This document shows positions 28,317-37,170 of a stretch of 64,000 nucleotides of DNA, piece by piece. The notes below the pieces were generated by a model. That model saw only the letters and a program-made list of their open reading frames with translations. It had not been told where the DNA came from and did no database searches. Every line of letters begins with the position of its first letter. The stretch's first letter is position 1. Both the position numbers and the translations under genes were made by a program. This stretch comes from Collinsella tanakaei (GTDB lineage: Bacteria > Actinomycetota > Coriobacteriia > Coriobacteriales > Coriobacteriaceae): the NCBI RefSeq assembly GCF_016900375.1, contig NZ_JACJKB010000010.1:31158-95157 (forward strand), in the 5' to 3' direction.

Positions 28317-29951
28317 ATGAGCGAACAGCAACCGACCCGCTTTGAGCACGCGGCCATCCTGACCGAGGACCCCGCCAACCCGACCGCCGACACCATGGTG
28401 GTCGAGGGCGAGAAGATCGCCTGGATCGGCCGGGCCGAGGACCTGCCCGAGCCCTACGCGGGCGATGCCTGCACGGCCGTCGACCTCGCCGGCGCGCGCG
28501 TGATCCCCGGATTCATCGACGCCCATATGCACGCGCTGATGCTCGCCGGCTTCAGCAAGAAGATCTCGGCGCTGCCACCGGCCGTCCACTCCATCGAGGA
28601 GCTTGTCGACGCCGTGCGCGAGCGCCGCGCCGAGCAGGGCCCCGACCAGTGGATAGAGGGCTGGGGCTACGACGAGGCGCTGCTCGCCGAGAAGCGCTCC
28701 CCCACCCGCTGGGACCTCGACCGCGGCTGCGCCGACGCGCCCGTGTGCATCCTGCGCACCTGCGGGCACATCCGCTGCGTGAACAGCCGCGCCCTCAAGC
28801 TCGCGGGCATCGACCGCAACACGCCCGACCCCGAAGGCGGCCAGATCGAGCGCGACGAGAACGGCGAGCCCACCGGCGTCCTCAAGGAAACCGCACGCGA
28901 CCTCGTGAACCCCTATATCCCCCGCGCGAGCCTGGCCGATGACGTCGACAACCTCGTCGCGCTCGGAGAGCTCATGGCGTCGCAGGGCATCGTGGCCGCC
29001 ACCGACCTGTGCACGCTCGACGGCACGGACGCCCTGCCCGTGCTCGAGGCGGCAGCCGAAGCCGGCTTCAAGCAGGACCTCGCCTCCTACATGCTTTGGG
29101 ATTACGTGAAGGACGATCCCTCCTACACGATCGACCCCGCCCTCATGGACCGCGACCGCCAGGTGTTCCTCGCCGGCATCAAGCTGCTCTCCGACGGCAG
29201 CGTCTCCGGCAAGACGGCCTGGTTCGATGTGCCCTATCTGGGCAGCGATCCGGATGACCCCGCGTCGTGCGGATTCCCGACCTGCACCGACGAGGAGCTC
29301 GACGGCGCCATCGCCTTCAGCCGCGACCACGGCTGCCAGCTCTCCGTGCACGCCATGGGCACGCGTGCCATCGACCGTGTCGTCGACCGCCTGGCCGCGC
29401 AGAAGCCCTGGACCGATGTCTGCCCCTATGCGCGCGTGGAGCACGTGACCGCGCCGTCGGCGCACGCCATCGAGGAGTTCGTGCGTTGCGGCATCGGCGT
29501 CGTCACCCAGCCGATCTTCGCCTACGCCGAGATCGGCACCTACCTGACGAACCTTGGCCCCGAGCGCACCCGGACCTGCTACCCCTTCCGCACCCTGCGC
29601 GATGCCGGCGTCAACCTGTGCATCTCCACCGATGCGCCCGCGACGTCGTGGGCCGTGCCCTCCGACCCCTTCCCCAACATCAAGTCGGCCGTGACGCGCC
29701 GCGCCTACGACGGCTTCGACTTCGGGGCCGACGAGCGACTGACCATCGAGGAGGCACTCGAGCTGTACACCCGCGCCGCCGCGCAGATGGTCGGCTTCAA
29801 AGACCTCGGCATGCTGCGCGCCGGCTACAAGGCGAGCTTCGCCGTGCTCGATCGCGACATCCTCACCGTGCCCGCCGACGAGATCGACCAGGTGCAGGTT
29901 GCGGCAACCTATATCCGCGGCGAGAAGGTCTTCGACCGCTCCGAGGCCTAG
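28317..29951 (+). CDS. Amidohydrolase family protein, YtcJ-like
   Basis: A metal-dependent amidohydrolase of the amidohydrolase_3 type, acting on an amide or cyclic amide. After a beta-sandwich start (TMVVEGEKIAWIGRAED, AGARVIPGFIDAHMH) the HMHALM metal pair appears at about residues 71-74. Later motifs are VHAMGTRAIDRV, YARVEHVTAPS and LCISTDAPATSW (Asp after the last strand). The C-terminal FKDLGMLRAGYKASFAVLDR closes the sandwich. Length is 544 aa. The ATG follows AGGGAGG, and a strong terminator lies 41 nt after the stop. It is divergent from the M20/MFS unit and may belong to the same catabolic theme. Confidence 0.9.
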   Translation: MSEQQPTRFEHAAILTEDPANPTADTMVVEGEKIAWIGRAEDLPEPYAGDACTAVDLAGARVIPGFIDAHMHALMLAGFSKKISALPPAVHSIEELVDAVRERRAEQGPDQWIEGWGYDEALLAEKRSPTRWDLDRGCADAPVCILRTCGHIRCVNSRALKLAGIDRNTPDPEGGQIERDENGEPTGVLKETARDLVNPYIPRASLADDVDNLVALGELMASQGIVAATDLCTLDGTDALPVLEAAAEAGFKQDLASYMLWDYVKDDPSYTIDPALMDRDRQVFLAGIKLLSDGSVSGKTAWFDVPYLGSDPDDPASCGFPTCTDEELDGAIAFSRDHGCQLSVHAMGTRAIDRVVDRLAAQKPWTDVCPYARVEHVTAPSAHAIEEFVRCGIGVVTQPIFAYAEIGTYLTNLGPERTRTCYPFRTLRDAGVNLCISTDAPATSWAVPSDPFPNIKSAVTRRAYDGFDFGADERLTIEEALELYTRAAAQMVGFKDLGMLRAGYKASFAVLDRDILTVPADEIDQVQVAATYIRGEKVFDRSEA

Positions 29952-29992
29952 CGCTCCGACTTGCCCCGCCGCCACGTTGCGGCGGCACATGC

Positions 29993-30030
29993 AGAGGCGG
30001 CCATCCGGTACCGGATGGCCGCCTCTCTTG
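29993..30030 (+). terminator. Perfect-palindrome terminator after the amidohydrolase
   Basis: A 34-bp perfect palindrome (29993-30026, AGAGGCGGCCATCCGG and its complement, no loop) followed by CTTGTT. It lies between convergent genes and could act from both sides. Confidence 0.75.
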
Positions 30031-30101
30031 TTATCTGGCTCCCCGTTTTGGAACTTTGATACCGGATGACCGTTCCTGAGCACACGCCGCAAAGCAATAC
30101 A

Positions 30102-30129
30102 GCGGCGACCCAGTAACCCGGGTCGCCGC
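30102..30129 (-). terminator. Hairpin after pstB
   Basis: GCGGCGACCC/GGGTCGCCGC, a 10-bp stem with an 8-nt loop, about 75 nt after the pstB stop. It has only a weak T-rich tail on the minus strand. Confidence 0.55.
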
Positions 30130-30203
30130 CGCTGCATGGTGAACCGCACCCGGCGGATGCAAGCAGGCCCTTGCATCCCCAAGCGGGCTATGTGGGAATC
30201 CGG

Positions 30204-31040
30204 CTAGGAGAACATGCCGGTGAGGTAGTCGTTCAGGCGCTTGTCGTTCGGACGCTGGAAGATCTGCTCGGTCTCGCCGTACTCCACCATGTCGCCCATG
30301 TAGAAGAACGCCGTGCGGTTGGACACGCGCGACGCCTGCTCCATGTTGTGCGTCACGATGACGATGGCGCGGTCGGCCACGATGCTCGTCATGAGGTCCT
30401 CGATGGCAAGCGTCGAGATGGGGTCGAGCGCCGAGCAGGGCTCGTCGAACAGGATGACATCCGGGTGCATCGCCAGCGTGCGGGCGATGCACAGGCGCTG
30501 CTGCTGGCCACCGGAAAGGGCGAAGGCGCTCTGGTTGAGCTTGTCCTTCACCTCGTCCCACAGGGCGGCGCCGCGCAGGCTCTCCTCCACGAGCTGGTCG
30601 AGGGTGTCCTTGTCCTTGATGCCGTGGCGCTTGGGCGCGAAGGTGATGTTCTCGCGGATGGACTTATGGAAGGGATTCGGCTGCTGGAACACCATGCCGA
30701 TGGACTTGCGAAGCTCGTAGAGGTTCTCGGTCTTGGTGTTGATGTTGCGTCCCTGGTAGAGGATCTCGCCCTCCACGCGGCAGCCACGGATCTCGCGGTT
30801 CATGAGGTTCAGGCTGCGCAGGAAGGTCGACTTGCCGCAGCCGGACGGACCGATGAGCGCGGTGATCTCGCCCTTGTGGAACTTCAGGCTCGTGTCGTTC
30901 AGCGCATGGTGGTCGCCGTAGTACACGTTGACGTCACGCGTCTCGAGAACGACCTCGTCGGAGATGGCCACGCCGGAGACACGCTTTGCCTTCTCGCTCG
31001 AGCCGACGCTCTGCAGGAACTGATCGGTTTCGTTCGTCAT
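30204..31040 (-). CDS. pstB: Phosphate ABC transporter ATP-binding protein
   Basis: The ATPase that drives high-affinity phosphate uptake through PstCA. Walker A is GPSGCGKST, followed by FLRSLNLMN, the Q-loop VFQQPNPFHKSI, signature ALSGGQQQRLCIARTLA and Walker B VILFDEPCSALDPIST, all typical of PstB. The C-terminal FYMGDMVEYGETEQIFQRP also matches. Length is 278 aa. Its ATG overlaps the pstA stop in an ATGA arrangement (31037-31040), so translation is coupled. It is the last gene of pstSCAB; no phoU follows in this window, which is unusual because phoU often ends this operon. Confidence 0.96.
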   Translation of the reverse strand: MTNETDQFLQSVGSSEKAKRVSGVAISDEVVLETRDVNVYYGDHHALNDTSLKFHKGEITALIGPSGCGKSTFLRSLNLMNREIRGCRVEGEILYQGRNINTKTENLYELRKSIGMVFQQPNPFHKSIRENITFAPKRHGIKDKDTLDQLVEESLRGAALWDEVKDKLNQSAFALSGGQQQRLCIARTLAMHPDVILFDEPCSALDPISTLAIEDLMTSIVADRAIVIVTHNMEQASRVSNRTAFFYMGDMVEYGETEQIFQRPNDKRLNDYLTGMFS

Positions 31041-31963
31041 TCGGCGGTCATCCTCCTTGCGAGCGCCTTGCCGGCGATGCGCGAGAGCACGTTGAACAGC
31101 AGGACGCAGATCATCAGAAGCGCAGCGGTACCCCAGACGATGTGCTGGGCCTCGGGGCTGCCCTCGCCGTAGATCTTGTAGATGTGCACGGCGAGCGACT
31201 CACCCGGACGGAAGATGTTCCACGCGCAGGTGGGGCTGGCAAAGTTGAGCGAGAAGAAGTTCAGGCGCGCCGGCGAGCTCATGCCGGAGGTGAACAGCAG
31301 GGCAGCGGCCTCGCCGAACACGCGGCCGGCCGAAAGCACGACACCGGTCACGATGGCGGGCATGGCCGCCGGAATCAGCACGTGCAGGGTGGTCTCCCAG
31401 CGCGTGAGGCCCATGGCCAGACACGCGTCGCGCTGGCTGGAAGGCACGTCCTCCAGCGCCTGCTGGATCACGCGGGTCAGGATGGGGATGTTGAACATCG
31501 TGAGCGCGATGGCGCCGGAGATGAGCGAGTAGCCCCAGCCGAAGTTCACCGAGAACATGAGGAAGCCGAACATGCCGACGACGATGGAGGGCAGGCTCGA
31601 GAGCGTCTCGATGGCCGTCGAGGCGATCTTGGTGATCGGGCCCTCGGGCGCGTACTCAACGAGGAACACCGCACCGCCCAGGGAGATGGGCAGCGAGATG
31701 ATCAGCGTCAAGATCAGCAGGTAGAACGAGTCGAACAGCTGGTAGGCGATACCGCCCTCGGTGCCGTTCGAGCGGCTGGCCTCGGTCAGGAAGCCAGGCT
31801 GGAACAGTTGGCCGATACCCTGGGCCAGGATGTAGAGCACCATCGAGACGACGATGACGATAACGAGGCCCACGATGAAGGTGAGGATGCCGGTCGCGAT
31901 CCGGTCGTTGCGCATGGAGCGCTTGATGCGCGCCTCCTGCGCCTGCGCGGTGATGCTAGCCAC
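31037..31963 (-). CDS. pstA: Phosphate ABC transporter permease PstA
   Basis: One of two membrane permeases of the Pst phosphate importer. The 308-aa protein has about six hydrophobic helices (LTFIVGLVIVIVVSMVLYIL; LLILTLIISLPISLGGAVFL; and others) and the cytoplasmic EAA-type coupling loop SSQRDACLAMGLTRWETTLH. The PstA-typical SLPSIVVGMFGFLMF segment follows helix 3. It overlaps the pstC end by 8 bp and the pstB start by 4 bp, showing a tightly coupled operon. Confidence 0.95.
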   Translation of the reverse strand: MASITAQAQEARIKRSMRNDRIATGILTFIVGLVIVIVVSMVLYILAQGIGQLFQPGFLTEASRSNGTEGGIAYQLFDSFYLLILTLIISLPISLGGAVFLVEYAPEGPITKIASTAIETLSSLPSIVVGMFGFLMFSVNFGWGYSLISGAIALTMFNIPILTRVIQQALEDVPSSQRDACLAMGLTRWETTLHVLIPAAMPAIVTGVVLSAGRVFGEAAALLFTSGMSSPARLNFFSLNFASPTCAWNIFRPGESLAVHIYKIYGEGSPEAQHIVWGTAALLMICVLLFNVLSRIAGKALARRMTAE

Positions 31964-32867
31964 GAGCCTTCGCCCCCTTCGCGCCGATGAGATGGATAAT
32001 CAGGATGAAGATGAGCGACATGCCCATGAGCAGCAGGCCGAGAGACCACAGGACGTCGTTTTGCACCGAGCCGGTGGCGTAGACGGCCATGGAGGTCGTG
32101 AGCGTCGTCGTGATGGTCGATGCGGAATCGAGCAGGCCCTCGGGCATGGCCTCGACGCCACCGATGACCATGCGGACGGCGAGCGTCTCGCCGAAGGCGC
32201 GCGTCATGCCCAGGATGACCGCGGTCATAAGGGAGGGCGTGGCGCTCTTGAGCACGACGTGCCAGATGGTCTGCCAGCGGGTGTAGCCCAGCGCAAGCGA
32301 GCCGTTGCGGTAGCCGTCGGGCACGGCGCGCAGGGCATCGATGGAGAGCGTCGTGATGGTCGGCAGGATCATGAGCGCCAGCACGATGGAGCCCGGCAGG
32401 ATACCCAGACCGAGGTCGACGTTGAAGATCACACGCATCGCACCCACGATCACATGGAAGCCGATGAGGCCGAAGACGACCGAGGGGATGCCGACGAGCA
32501 GCTCGATGAGCGGCTGGAAGTACTTCTGGCCGAACTTGGGCTGGATCTCGACGACGAAGATGGCCGCGCCGATCGCGATGGGCACCGCGATGATCGTGGA
32601 GATGACCGTCACGGCAAACGAGGTCACGATCAGCGGGAGCGCGCCCGTGAAGGGAAGGCCCGTGGCCTCGTTCTCGTTGGCGAGGTTCCACTCCGTCCCC
32701 GTGAAGAATTCTGCAACGTTAACGCCGTCCTTGATGAAGGTGGACAGGCCGCGCTGCGCAACCATGAAGATGAGTGCCACAACGACAAGTGTCACGAGCG
32801 CGACGCAAGCGCCCGTGACACTCAAGCCTACCTTCTCAAGGTTGCGTTTCGGCATCTGCTTTGCCAT
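31956..32867 (-). CDS. pstC: Phosphate ABC transporter permease PstC
   Basis: The second permease of the Pst importer, pairing with PstA. The 303-aa protein has six main helices, starting with VALVTLVVVALIFMVAQRGL. It carries the PstC-typical ELLVGIPSVVFGLIGFHVIV segment and the coupling loop VPDGYRNGSLALGYTRWQTI. The ATG at 32867 follows CGAAAGG. The gap to pstS is 54 bp, so the gene belongs to the same transcript. Confidence 0.95.
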   Translation of the reverse strand: MAKQMPKRNLEKVGLSVTGACVALVTLVVVALIFMVAQRGLSTFIKDGVNVAEFFTGTEWNLANENEATGLPFTGALPLIVTSFAVTVISTIIAVPIAIGAAIFVVEIQPKFGQKYFQPLIELLVGIPSVVFGLIGFHVIVGAMRVIFNVDLGLGILPGSIVLALMILPTITTLSIDALRAVPDGYRNGSLALGYTRWQTIWHVVLKSATPSLMTAVILGMTRAFGETLAVRMVIGGVEAMPEGLLDSASTITTTLTTSMAVYATGSVQNDVLWSLGLLLMGMSLIFILIIHLIGAKGAKARG

Positions 32868-32921
32868 AGCGCACCTTTCGAAAACTATCGACGTACAGGG
32901 CGAAATCCGAATGAGCCGGAT

Positions 32922-33860
32922 TTACTTCTGGGTGACGTTGCCCTCGGCGTCCTTGACGACGGTCATCTCGGACACGGGGATGAAGCCCTGCTCGGCAACG
33001 AGCGAACCCTGGACGTCATCGGAGAGCATGTACTCCAGGAAGGCCTTGGTGGCCTCGTCGGCGTCCTCCTTGCAGTACATGTGCTCGGTGGCCCAGATGG
33101 GGAACGAGTTGTCGTAGACGTTCTCGTCGATGGGCTCGACGCCGTTGACCTTGATGGCCTTGAACTTGGTGTCGTCGAAGTGCGAGAAGTCGAGGTAGGA
33201 GATGGCGTTGTCGGTGGAGCCGATCTGGGTCACGACGTCGCCGGACTTGTCGAGCTCAGCCTCGCCCTTGAAGGTGGACTCGGGCTGGCCGGCACCGAAG
33301 ACAGCGGCCTCGAAGGTGGCGCGGGTGCCGGAGCCGGACTTGCGGTTCATGACGTAGATGGCTGCGTCCTCGCCGCCGACCTCGGACCAGTTGGTGATCT
33401 CGCCGGAGAAGATGCCCTTGAGCTGCTCGAGGGTGAGGTCCTCGACGGTCACGTTCATGGAGACGACCGGGCCCATGCCGACGACGGCGACCTCGTGGTC
33501 GACAAGATCGGTGCACTGGTCGGCCTCGAGCTTGGTCTCGGCGAAGACGTCGGAGTTGCCGATGGTCACGGTGCCGTCGGCCACAGCGGTGAGGCCGGTG
33601 CCCGAACCGTTACCGGAACCGGTGATGGACACGTCCGGGTTCTCGTTCATGAACTGCTCGGCGGCAGCCTCGACGAGGGCCTGGAAGGAAGAGGCGCCAT
33701 CGTAGGTAACGGTGCCGGTGAGCGAAGAGCCCTCAGCGGCGGTGGAGCCAGCGGTAGCCGCGGTATCGCCACCGCAACCGGCAAGACCGAGGCCCGCGAA
33801 GGCGGCGATGCCACCGGCGAGACCGAGGAACTGACGGCGAGAGCAAGCGTGATCGAACAT
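32922..33860 (-). CDS. pstS: Phosphate-binding lipoprotein PstS
   Basis: The extracellular receptor of the Pst importer. An RRQFLGLAGG twin-arginine-like start and a lipobox GLGLAGCGG (Cys about residue 29) indicate a Tat-type or Sec lipoprotein. The mature protein has GTVTYDGASSFQALVEAAAE, SGSGNGSGTGL and RKSGSGTRATFEA, the Ser/Thr/Gly-rich phosphate-contact motifs of PstS. I start at ATG 33860, with AAAGGAG upstream; the open frame reaches 33911 without a ribosome binding site. Length is 312 aa. It is the first gene of the operon. A pair of TGTAAG direct repeats about 165 bp upstream may be a PhoP box. Confidence 0.95.
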   Translation of the reverse strand: MFDHACSRRQFLGLAGGIAAFAGLGLAGCGGDTAATAGSTAAEGSSLTGTVTYDGASSFQALVEAAAEQFMNENPDVSITGSGNGSGTGLTAVADGTVTIGNSDVFAETKLEADQCTDLVDHEVAVVGMGPVVSMNVTVEDLTLEQLKGIFSGEITNWSEVGGEDAAIYVMNRKSGSGTRATFEAAVFGAGQPESTFKGEAELDKSGDVVTQIGSTDNAISYLDFSHFDDTKFKAIKVNGVEPIDENVYDNSFPIWATEHMYCKEDADEATKAFLEYMLSDDVQGSLVAEQGFIPVSEMTVVKDAEGNVTQK

Positions 33861-34025
33861 GGTTCTCCTTTCGAGGATGCGTGAGATAGCGCATAGGTTT
33901 CGGGCGGCCATGCATACCCGCCCGTGTTGCCGCTACGTAATGTATCGCGCACCCTCACGGCGATTTCGCTCGCCTCCGTCTTATTACGATGCTCTGACCA
34001 ACCATTACGGCCAGATTTCGACACG

Positions 34026-34042
34026 CTTACAGCCGCCTTACA
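34026..34042 (-). promoter_or_regulatory. Candidate PhoP box upstream of pstS
   Basis: On the minus strand TGTAAG occurs twice with an 11-bp repeat distance (34037-34042 and 34026-34031). Direct repeats at 11-bp spacing are the usual layout of Pho boxes, though the hexamer differs from well-known consensuses. A TAATAA at 33981-33986 (minus strand) is a possible -10. The box lies just inside the edge of palindrome 3. Confidence 0.4.
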
Positions 34043-34060
34043 ATGTCCGCTTTCTGTGCC

Positions 34061-34236
34061 CTGGCCTCTCTGGGGACGTAGCCGGAAGGCGCCACCGCGG
34101 TGAAATTTAGGGGACAGGCCCCAAACTTGCAGGCGGGCGGGGAGTTTCCAAGCTCCCCGCCCGCCTGCAAGTTTGGGGCCTGTCCCCTAAATTTCACCGC
34201 GGTGGCGCCTTCCGGCTACGTCCCCAGAGAGGCCAG
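34061..34236. repeat. Palindrome 3 of the modular family (modules B + C)
   Basis: A 176-bp palindrome with 88-bp arms and one mismatch, centred between 34148 and 34149. Outer module B (CTGGCCTCTCTGGGGACGTA and on to GGCGCCAC) encloses module C (GTGAAATTTAGGGGACAGGC, then CCCAAACTTG). Module C recurs at 41339-41523 with compensated base changes. It lies upstream of the pstS promoter region, on the far side of the candidate PhoP box. Confidence 0.94.
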
Positions 34237-34274
34237 CCCGACTGCGCACAGTCTTCCGCGGCATCCTATAGTGC

Positions 34275-34304
34275 AAAAACCCCTCCGAGAATATATATTC
34301 TCGG
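34275..34304 (-). terminator. AT-cored palindrome with T-run downstream of the PepV-like gene
   Basis: CCGAGAATATATATTCTCGG (34285-34304) is a perfect 20-bp palindrome; on the minus strand it is followed by AGGGGTTTTT. It probably terminates the PepV-like transcript. A second hairpin, GTACCCCG/CGGGGTAC (34353-34360, 34378-34385), lies closer to the stop codon but has no T-run. Confidence 0.6.
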
Positions 34305-34411
34305 CACCGCCAGCAGAGGCGACGCCCGTTGCCGCGGCGCCGCTGGATGAACGTACCCCGCCGCTCCACAGGAACGACGGGGTACGAGGGGCTCATGTGG
34401 CGCGCCGAGGG

Positions 34412-35824
34412 CTACAGGTCGAGCTCCATGAGACGCAGAATCGCCAGGATGTAGATCTTCAGCGCCTGCTTGAGCTGCGCCTCGTTGGCGCACTCGTTCG
34501 GGCCGTGCATCTGGCCGCCCCATGCGGGCAGCTCGAGCGCGTTGTCCTCGGGGCCGAACGACACGGCGCGGGCGAAGTTGCGCGCGTACGTGCCGCCACC
34601 CATGGAGAACGGCTTCGCCTCGCGGCCGGTGACCTCGCTGTACACATCGAGCAGAGCGCGCACGGCGGGATGATCGGCCGAGCACGAGAACGGCGGCTTG
34701 GCGCGGTCGAGCTCGCAGGTCGCGCCGAAACGCTCGGCAAGCGCCGTGCAGGCGCTGGCCAGGTCGTCAGCGGTCGTGCTGTCCGGGAAGCGCACGTCGA
34801 TCGTCTGGCGCAGCGTGCCGTCGGCAACCTCGATCGTACCGCCGTTCACCGTCAGGGGGCCGAAGGCCTCGTTCGACGTGGCGATACCCATGGCCTCGCC
34901 GTATGCATCCGCAAGGATCACCGCGAGCAGGTCGACGAAGCGGCGCTCCTCCCCTTCCAGCACGTCGGCATCGAGCAGGTAATCGACCACAAGGCCGATC
35001 GCGTTGATCGTGCCCTCGGGCAGCGAGGCATGGCCGCCGATGCCGTGCGCCATGATGCGCGCGCGGCCGGGCTCGACCGCGGTGATCTCCAGACGGTCGG
35101 CATGGCGCACCGACGCCGGAAGCTCGGAGGCGTCGATGGCAAGCTCGCAGACAGACTCAGAGGGAATGGCATTCGTGGCCTCGGCGCCGCTCCACTGCAG
35201 AATGCGCCCGCCCGCGATGGGTGCGCTCACGAACGTCGCGCCGAAACAGCCCTTCTCGGCGTTGCCGACCGGGAACTCCGCATCGGGCGTGAACAGGAAG
35301 GCGGGGTCGTCGTGGCCGTCCAGATAGTGATGGACATCGGTCATGCCCACCTCCTCGTCGCAGCCGAGCAGCGCACGGAACGTGTAGCGCGGCGTGATGC
35401 CGGCATGCTTCAGGAAAGCGCCGGCGTAGAGCGAGAGCACCGCCGGGCCCTTGTCGTCGATGACACCGCGGCCCAGAAGCCAGCCCTCGCGGCGCTCGAG
35501 CGTGAAGGGATCGGTGTTCCAGCCGGGACCCGCCGGGACCACGTCCACGTGCGCGATGGTCGCCACCTGGCGCTCGCTTTCGCCCGGGATGTCGGCGATG
35601 CCCACGTAGCCCGCATCCTCGGAGGTCTCGTAACCCAGGCGCTGGGCGATCTCGAGCGCGCAGTCCAGCGCAGCGCGCACGCCGGGACCGAACGGTGCTC
35701 CCTCCGTGCCGGCGGCAGCGTCGGCAACCGAAGCCTTGCCCACCAGCTGGGCGATGTCGGAGACGACATCCTCCCAGACCTCATCCACATAGGCGTCAAC
35801 GCGCGCCTCGAGCGTGGTATCCAT
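34412..35824 (-). CDS. M20 family dipeptidase, PepV/Sapep-like
   Basis: A metal-dependent dipeptidase of the cytoplasm that splits a wide range of dipeptides. Metal-site motifs are ATIAHVDVVPAGPGW, GRGVIDDKGPAVLSL, LGCDEEVGMTD and FLFTPDAEFPVGNAEKG, all typical of PepV-type M20 enzymes. The C-terminal histidine lies in WGGQMHGPNECAN. Length is 470 aa, usual for the family. The ATG at 35824 follows GGAAAGGGG. No neighbour is clearly linked to it, though other peptidases in the window (PepD, M20) fit the same peptide-using lifestyle. Confidence 0.9.
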   Translation of the reverse strand: MDTTLEARVDAYVDEVWEDVVSDIAQLVGKASVADAAAGTEGAPFGPGVRAALDCALEIAQRLGYETSEDAGYVGIADIPGESERQVATIAHVDVVPAGPGWNTDPFTLERREGWLLGRGVIDDKGPAVLSLYAGAFLKHAGITPRYTFRALLGCDEEVGMTDVHHYLDGHDDPAFLFTPDAEFPVGNAEKGCFGATFVSAPIAGGRILQWSGAEATNAIPSESVCELAIDASELPASVRHADRLEITAVEPGRARIMAHGIGGHASLPEGTINAIGLVVDYLLDADVLEGEERRFVDLLAVILADAYGEAMGIATSNEAFGPLTVNGGTIEVADGTLRQTIDVRFPDSTTADDLASACTALAERFGATCELDRAKPPFSCSADHPAVRALLDVYSEVTGREAKPFSMGGGTYARNFARAVSFGPEDNALELPAWGGQMHGPNECANEAQLKQALKIYILAILRLMELDL

Positions 35825-35967
35825 GCGACCCCTTTCCTATCGAACGTATGCATATGGTGCGAGATGTCCCGCACTGCCTATCCATTGTAGCCAGCCGTCG
35901 CGTGCACGTGCGCCTCGGCGCACATCCCGGCAGCAAGACTGGCAAGGTCAAACGCGTACGCAAGCGG

Positions 35968-36651
35968 CTACAGCGCGACCCCCAGCACGCGGGCGACCTC
36001 GGCCATCCCGTGGCAGATCACATCCGCGTGCACGGCCTCGTGCTCGCCCGGGCGCGCCGTGCCCGTGTAGACGCCGATGCAGGCGACCCCGCACGCGTGC
36101 GCGCCGAGCGTATCGTGCTTGCGGTCCCCCACCATGACGGCGTCGGCGGGCGAGACATCGAGCTGGCGCAGCGCCTCGGCGATGCAATCGGCCTTGGTGT
36201 CGCGCCCCGGATCGAGCCTGCCCACGATGGCGGAAAATGGCGGCAGGTCGAGCGAAGAGATCATGCGGTTGGCCGTCTCCTCAAGGCGCGAGGTCGCCAC
36301 CGCGATGCGCGTTCCGCGCGCAATCAGGCCGCGCAGGAGCTCGGGCACCCCGGGCAGCGGCGGGTAGTCGCCGGGCTTGACATCGGCATTGAAGATCTCA
36401 CGATACGCCTCGGTGATGCGCATCGCCTCATCGCGGTCGACACCGCAGAGCGCCATGAAGCCGTCCACGAGCGGAGGGCCGATCAAGCTGTTGAGGTCCC
36501 CTTCCGCCTCGTCGCTGTAGCCGCACCGCGTCAGCGCACCATGCGCCGTGGTCAGGACGGCGCGCGTCGTGTCGGCGATCGTGCCGTCGAAGTCGAACAG
36601 CACGACCGGACGGCTCGCAAGGTCGGTCGCGTCAATCATGACGTCATCCAT
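35968..36651 (-). CDS. HAD-superfamily phosphatase (phosphoglycolate-phosphatase-like)
   Basis: A 227-aa HAD hydrolase. Motif I is VLFDFDGTIADTTRAV with the nucleophile Asp, motif II IAVATSRLEET, motif III is probably the Lys of GRDTKADCIAEAL, and motif IV VMVGDRKHDTLGAHACG. A helical cap with LIGPPLVDGFMALCG is of the phosphoglycolate phosphatase/pyrophosphatase type; the exact substrate is unknown. I start at 36651 because GGAGGAG lies directly upstream; ATG 36636 is also in frame. It lies 45 bp after the SMR gene on the same strand and may be co-transcribed with it. Confidence 0.85.
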   Translation of the reverse strand: MDDVMIDATDLASRPVVLFDFDGTIADTTRAVLTTAHGALTRCGYSDEAEGDLNSLIGPPLVDGFMALCGVDRDEAMRITEAYREIFNADVKPGDYPPLPGVPELLRGLIARGTRIAVATSRLEETANRMISSLDLPPFSAIVGRLDPGRDTKADCIAEALRQLDVSPADAVMVGDRKHDTLGAHACGVACIGVYTGTARPGEHEAVHADVICHGMAEVARVLGVAL

Positions 36652-36696
36652 GGTTCTCCTCCGTTCGTAAAGCCAGGGCAGGGCGCATGCGTGCAT

Positions 36697-37029
36697 CTAA
36701 TGCGCAGTGGGGTTCAGGTTCAGCAGCACCACGCCCACCACGCACAGGGCGATGCCGGCGATGCTCGTCGCATTCAGCTGCTCGTGGAACAGCAGCGCCG
36801 AGATGATCGTCGTCACCACGATGCCCACGGCGCACCAGGTGGCATAGGCCACCGAGAGGTCCACCGTCAGCAGGGCGCGCGACAGGCACACGTAGCAGGC
36901 GATGTAGAACAACACGGTCAGGACGCTCCAGCCGAGCTGCGTGAAGCCCGCGGAGTACTTGAGGCACGTCGTGGCCACGATCTCGCAGGCGATCGCCCCT
37001 GCAAGCAGAACGTATCCCATATGCGGCAC
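36697..37029 (-). CDS. Small multidrug resistance (SMR) family transporter
   Basis: A four-helix efflux protein of the EmrE/SugE/YkkCD group, exporting cationic or guanidinium compounds by proton exchange. The hallmark glutamate is in LAGAIACEIVATTCLKYSAG (helix 1), followed by SVAYATWCAVGIVVTTIISA and a final ALCVVGVVLLNLNPTAH. I start at GTG 37029 because AAGGAGG lies 5 nt upstream; ATG 37020 gives MGYVLLAG and is the alternative. Length is 110 aa, normal for the family. Members often need a paired partner gene; none is adjacent, so it probably works as a homodimer. Confidence 0.88.
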   Translation of the reverse strand: MPHMGYVLLAGAIACEIVATTCLKYSAGFTQLGWSVLTVLFYIACYVCLSRALLTVDLSVAYATWCAVGIVVTTIISALLFHEQLNATSIAGIALCVVGVVLLNLNPTAH

Positions 37030-37100
37030 GGCATCCTCCTTCGCATCGGCCCGACAGCCCTGGTGCGGAACCCTGGTGCAGAAGGCAAGCCCTCCGCACG

Positions 37101-37131
37101 AAAAAGCCCCGACACCGATGTGCCGGGGCTT
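37101..37131 (-). terminator. Rho-independent terminator after rpsA
   Basis: On the minus strand AAGCCCCG / CGGGGCTT (8 bp, 12-nt loop) is followed by TTTTTCG. It begins 39 nt after the rpsA stop codon and lies before the SMR gene, so it separates the two. Confidence 0.86.
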
Positions 37132-37170
37132 CACATTCTAGCAATGATGCAGATGCATCGCTATGATTCG

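Noticed and set aside
28284..30182. 632-codon minus-strand frame over the amidohydrolase
   Set aside because: Shadow of the real gene at 28317-29951; no ribosome binding site or motif.
34100..34200. Small protein genes inside the palindromes (for example frames reading GLSGDVAG or PSGYVPREA)
   Set aside because: The same peptide pieces recur wherever a module occurs, on both strands, because the DNA is palindromic; no ribosome binding site.
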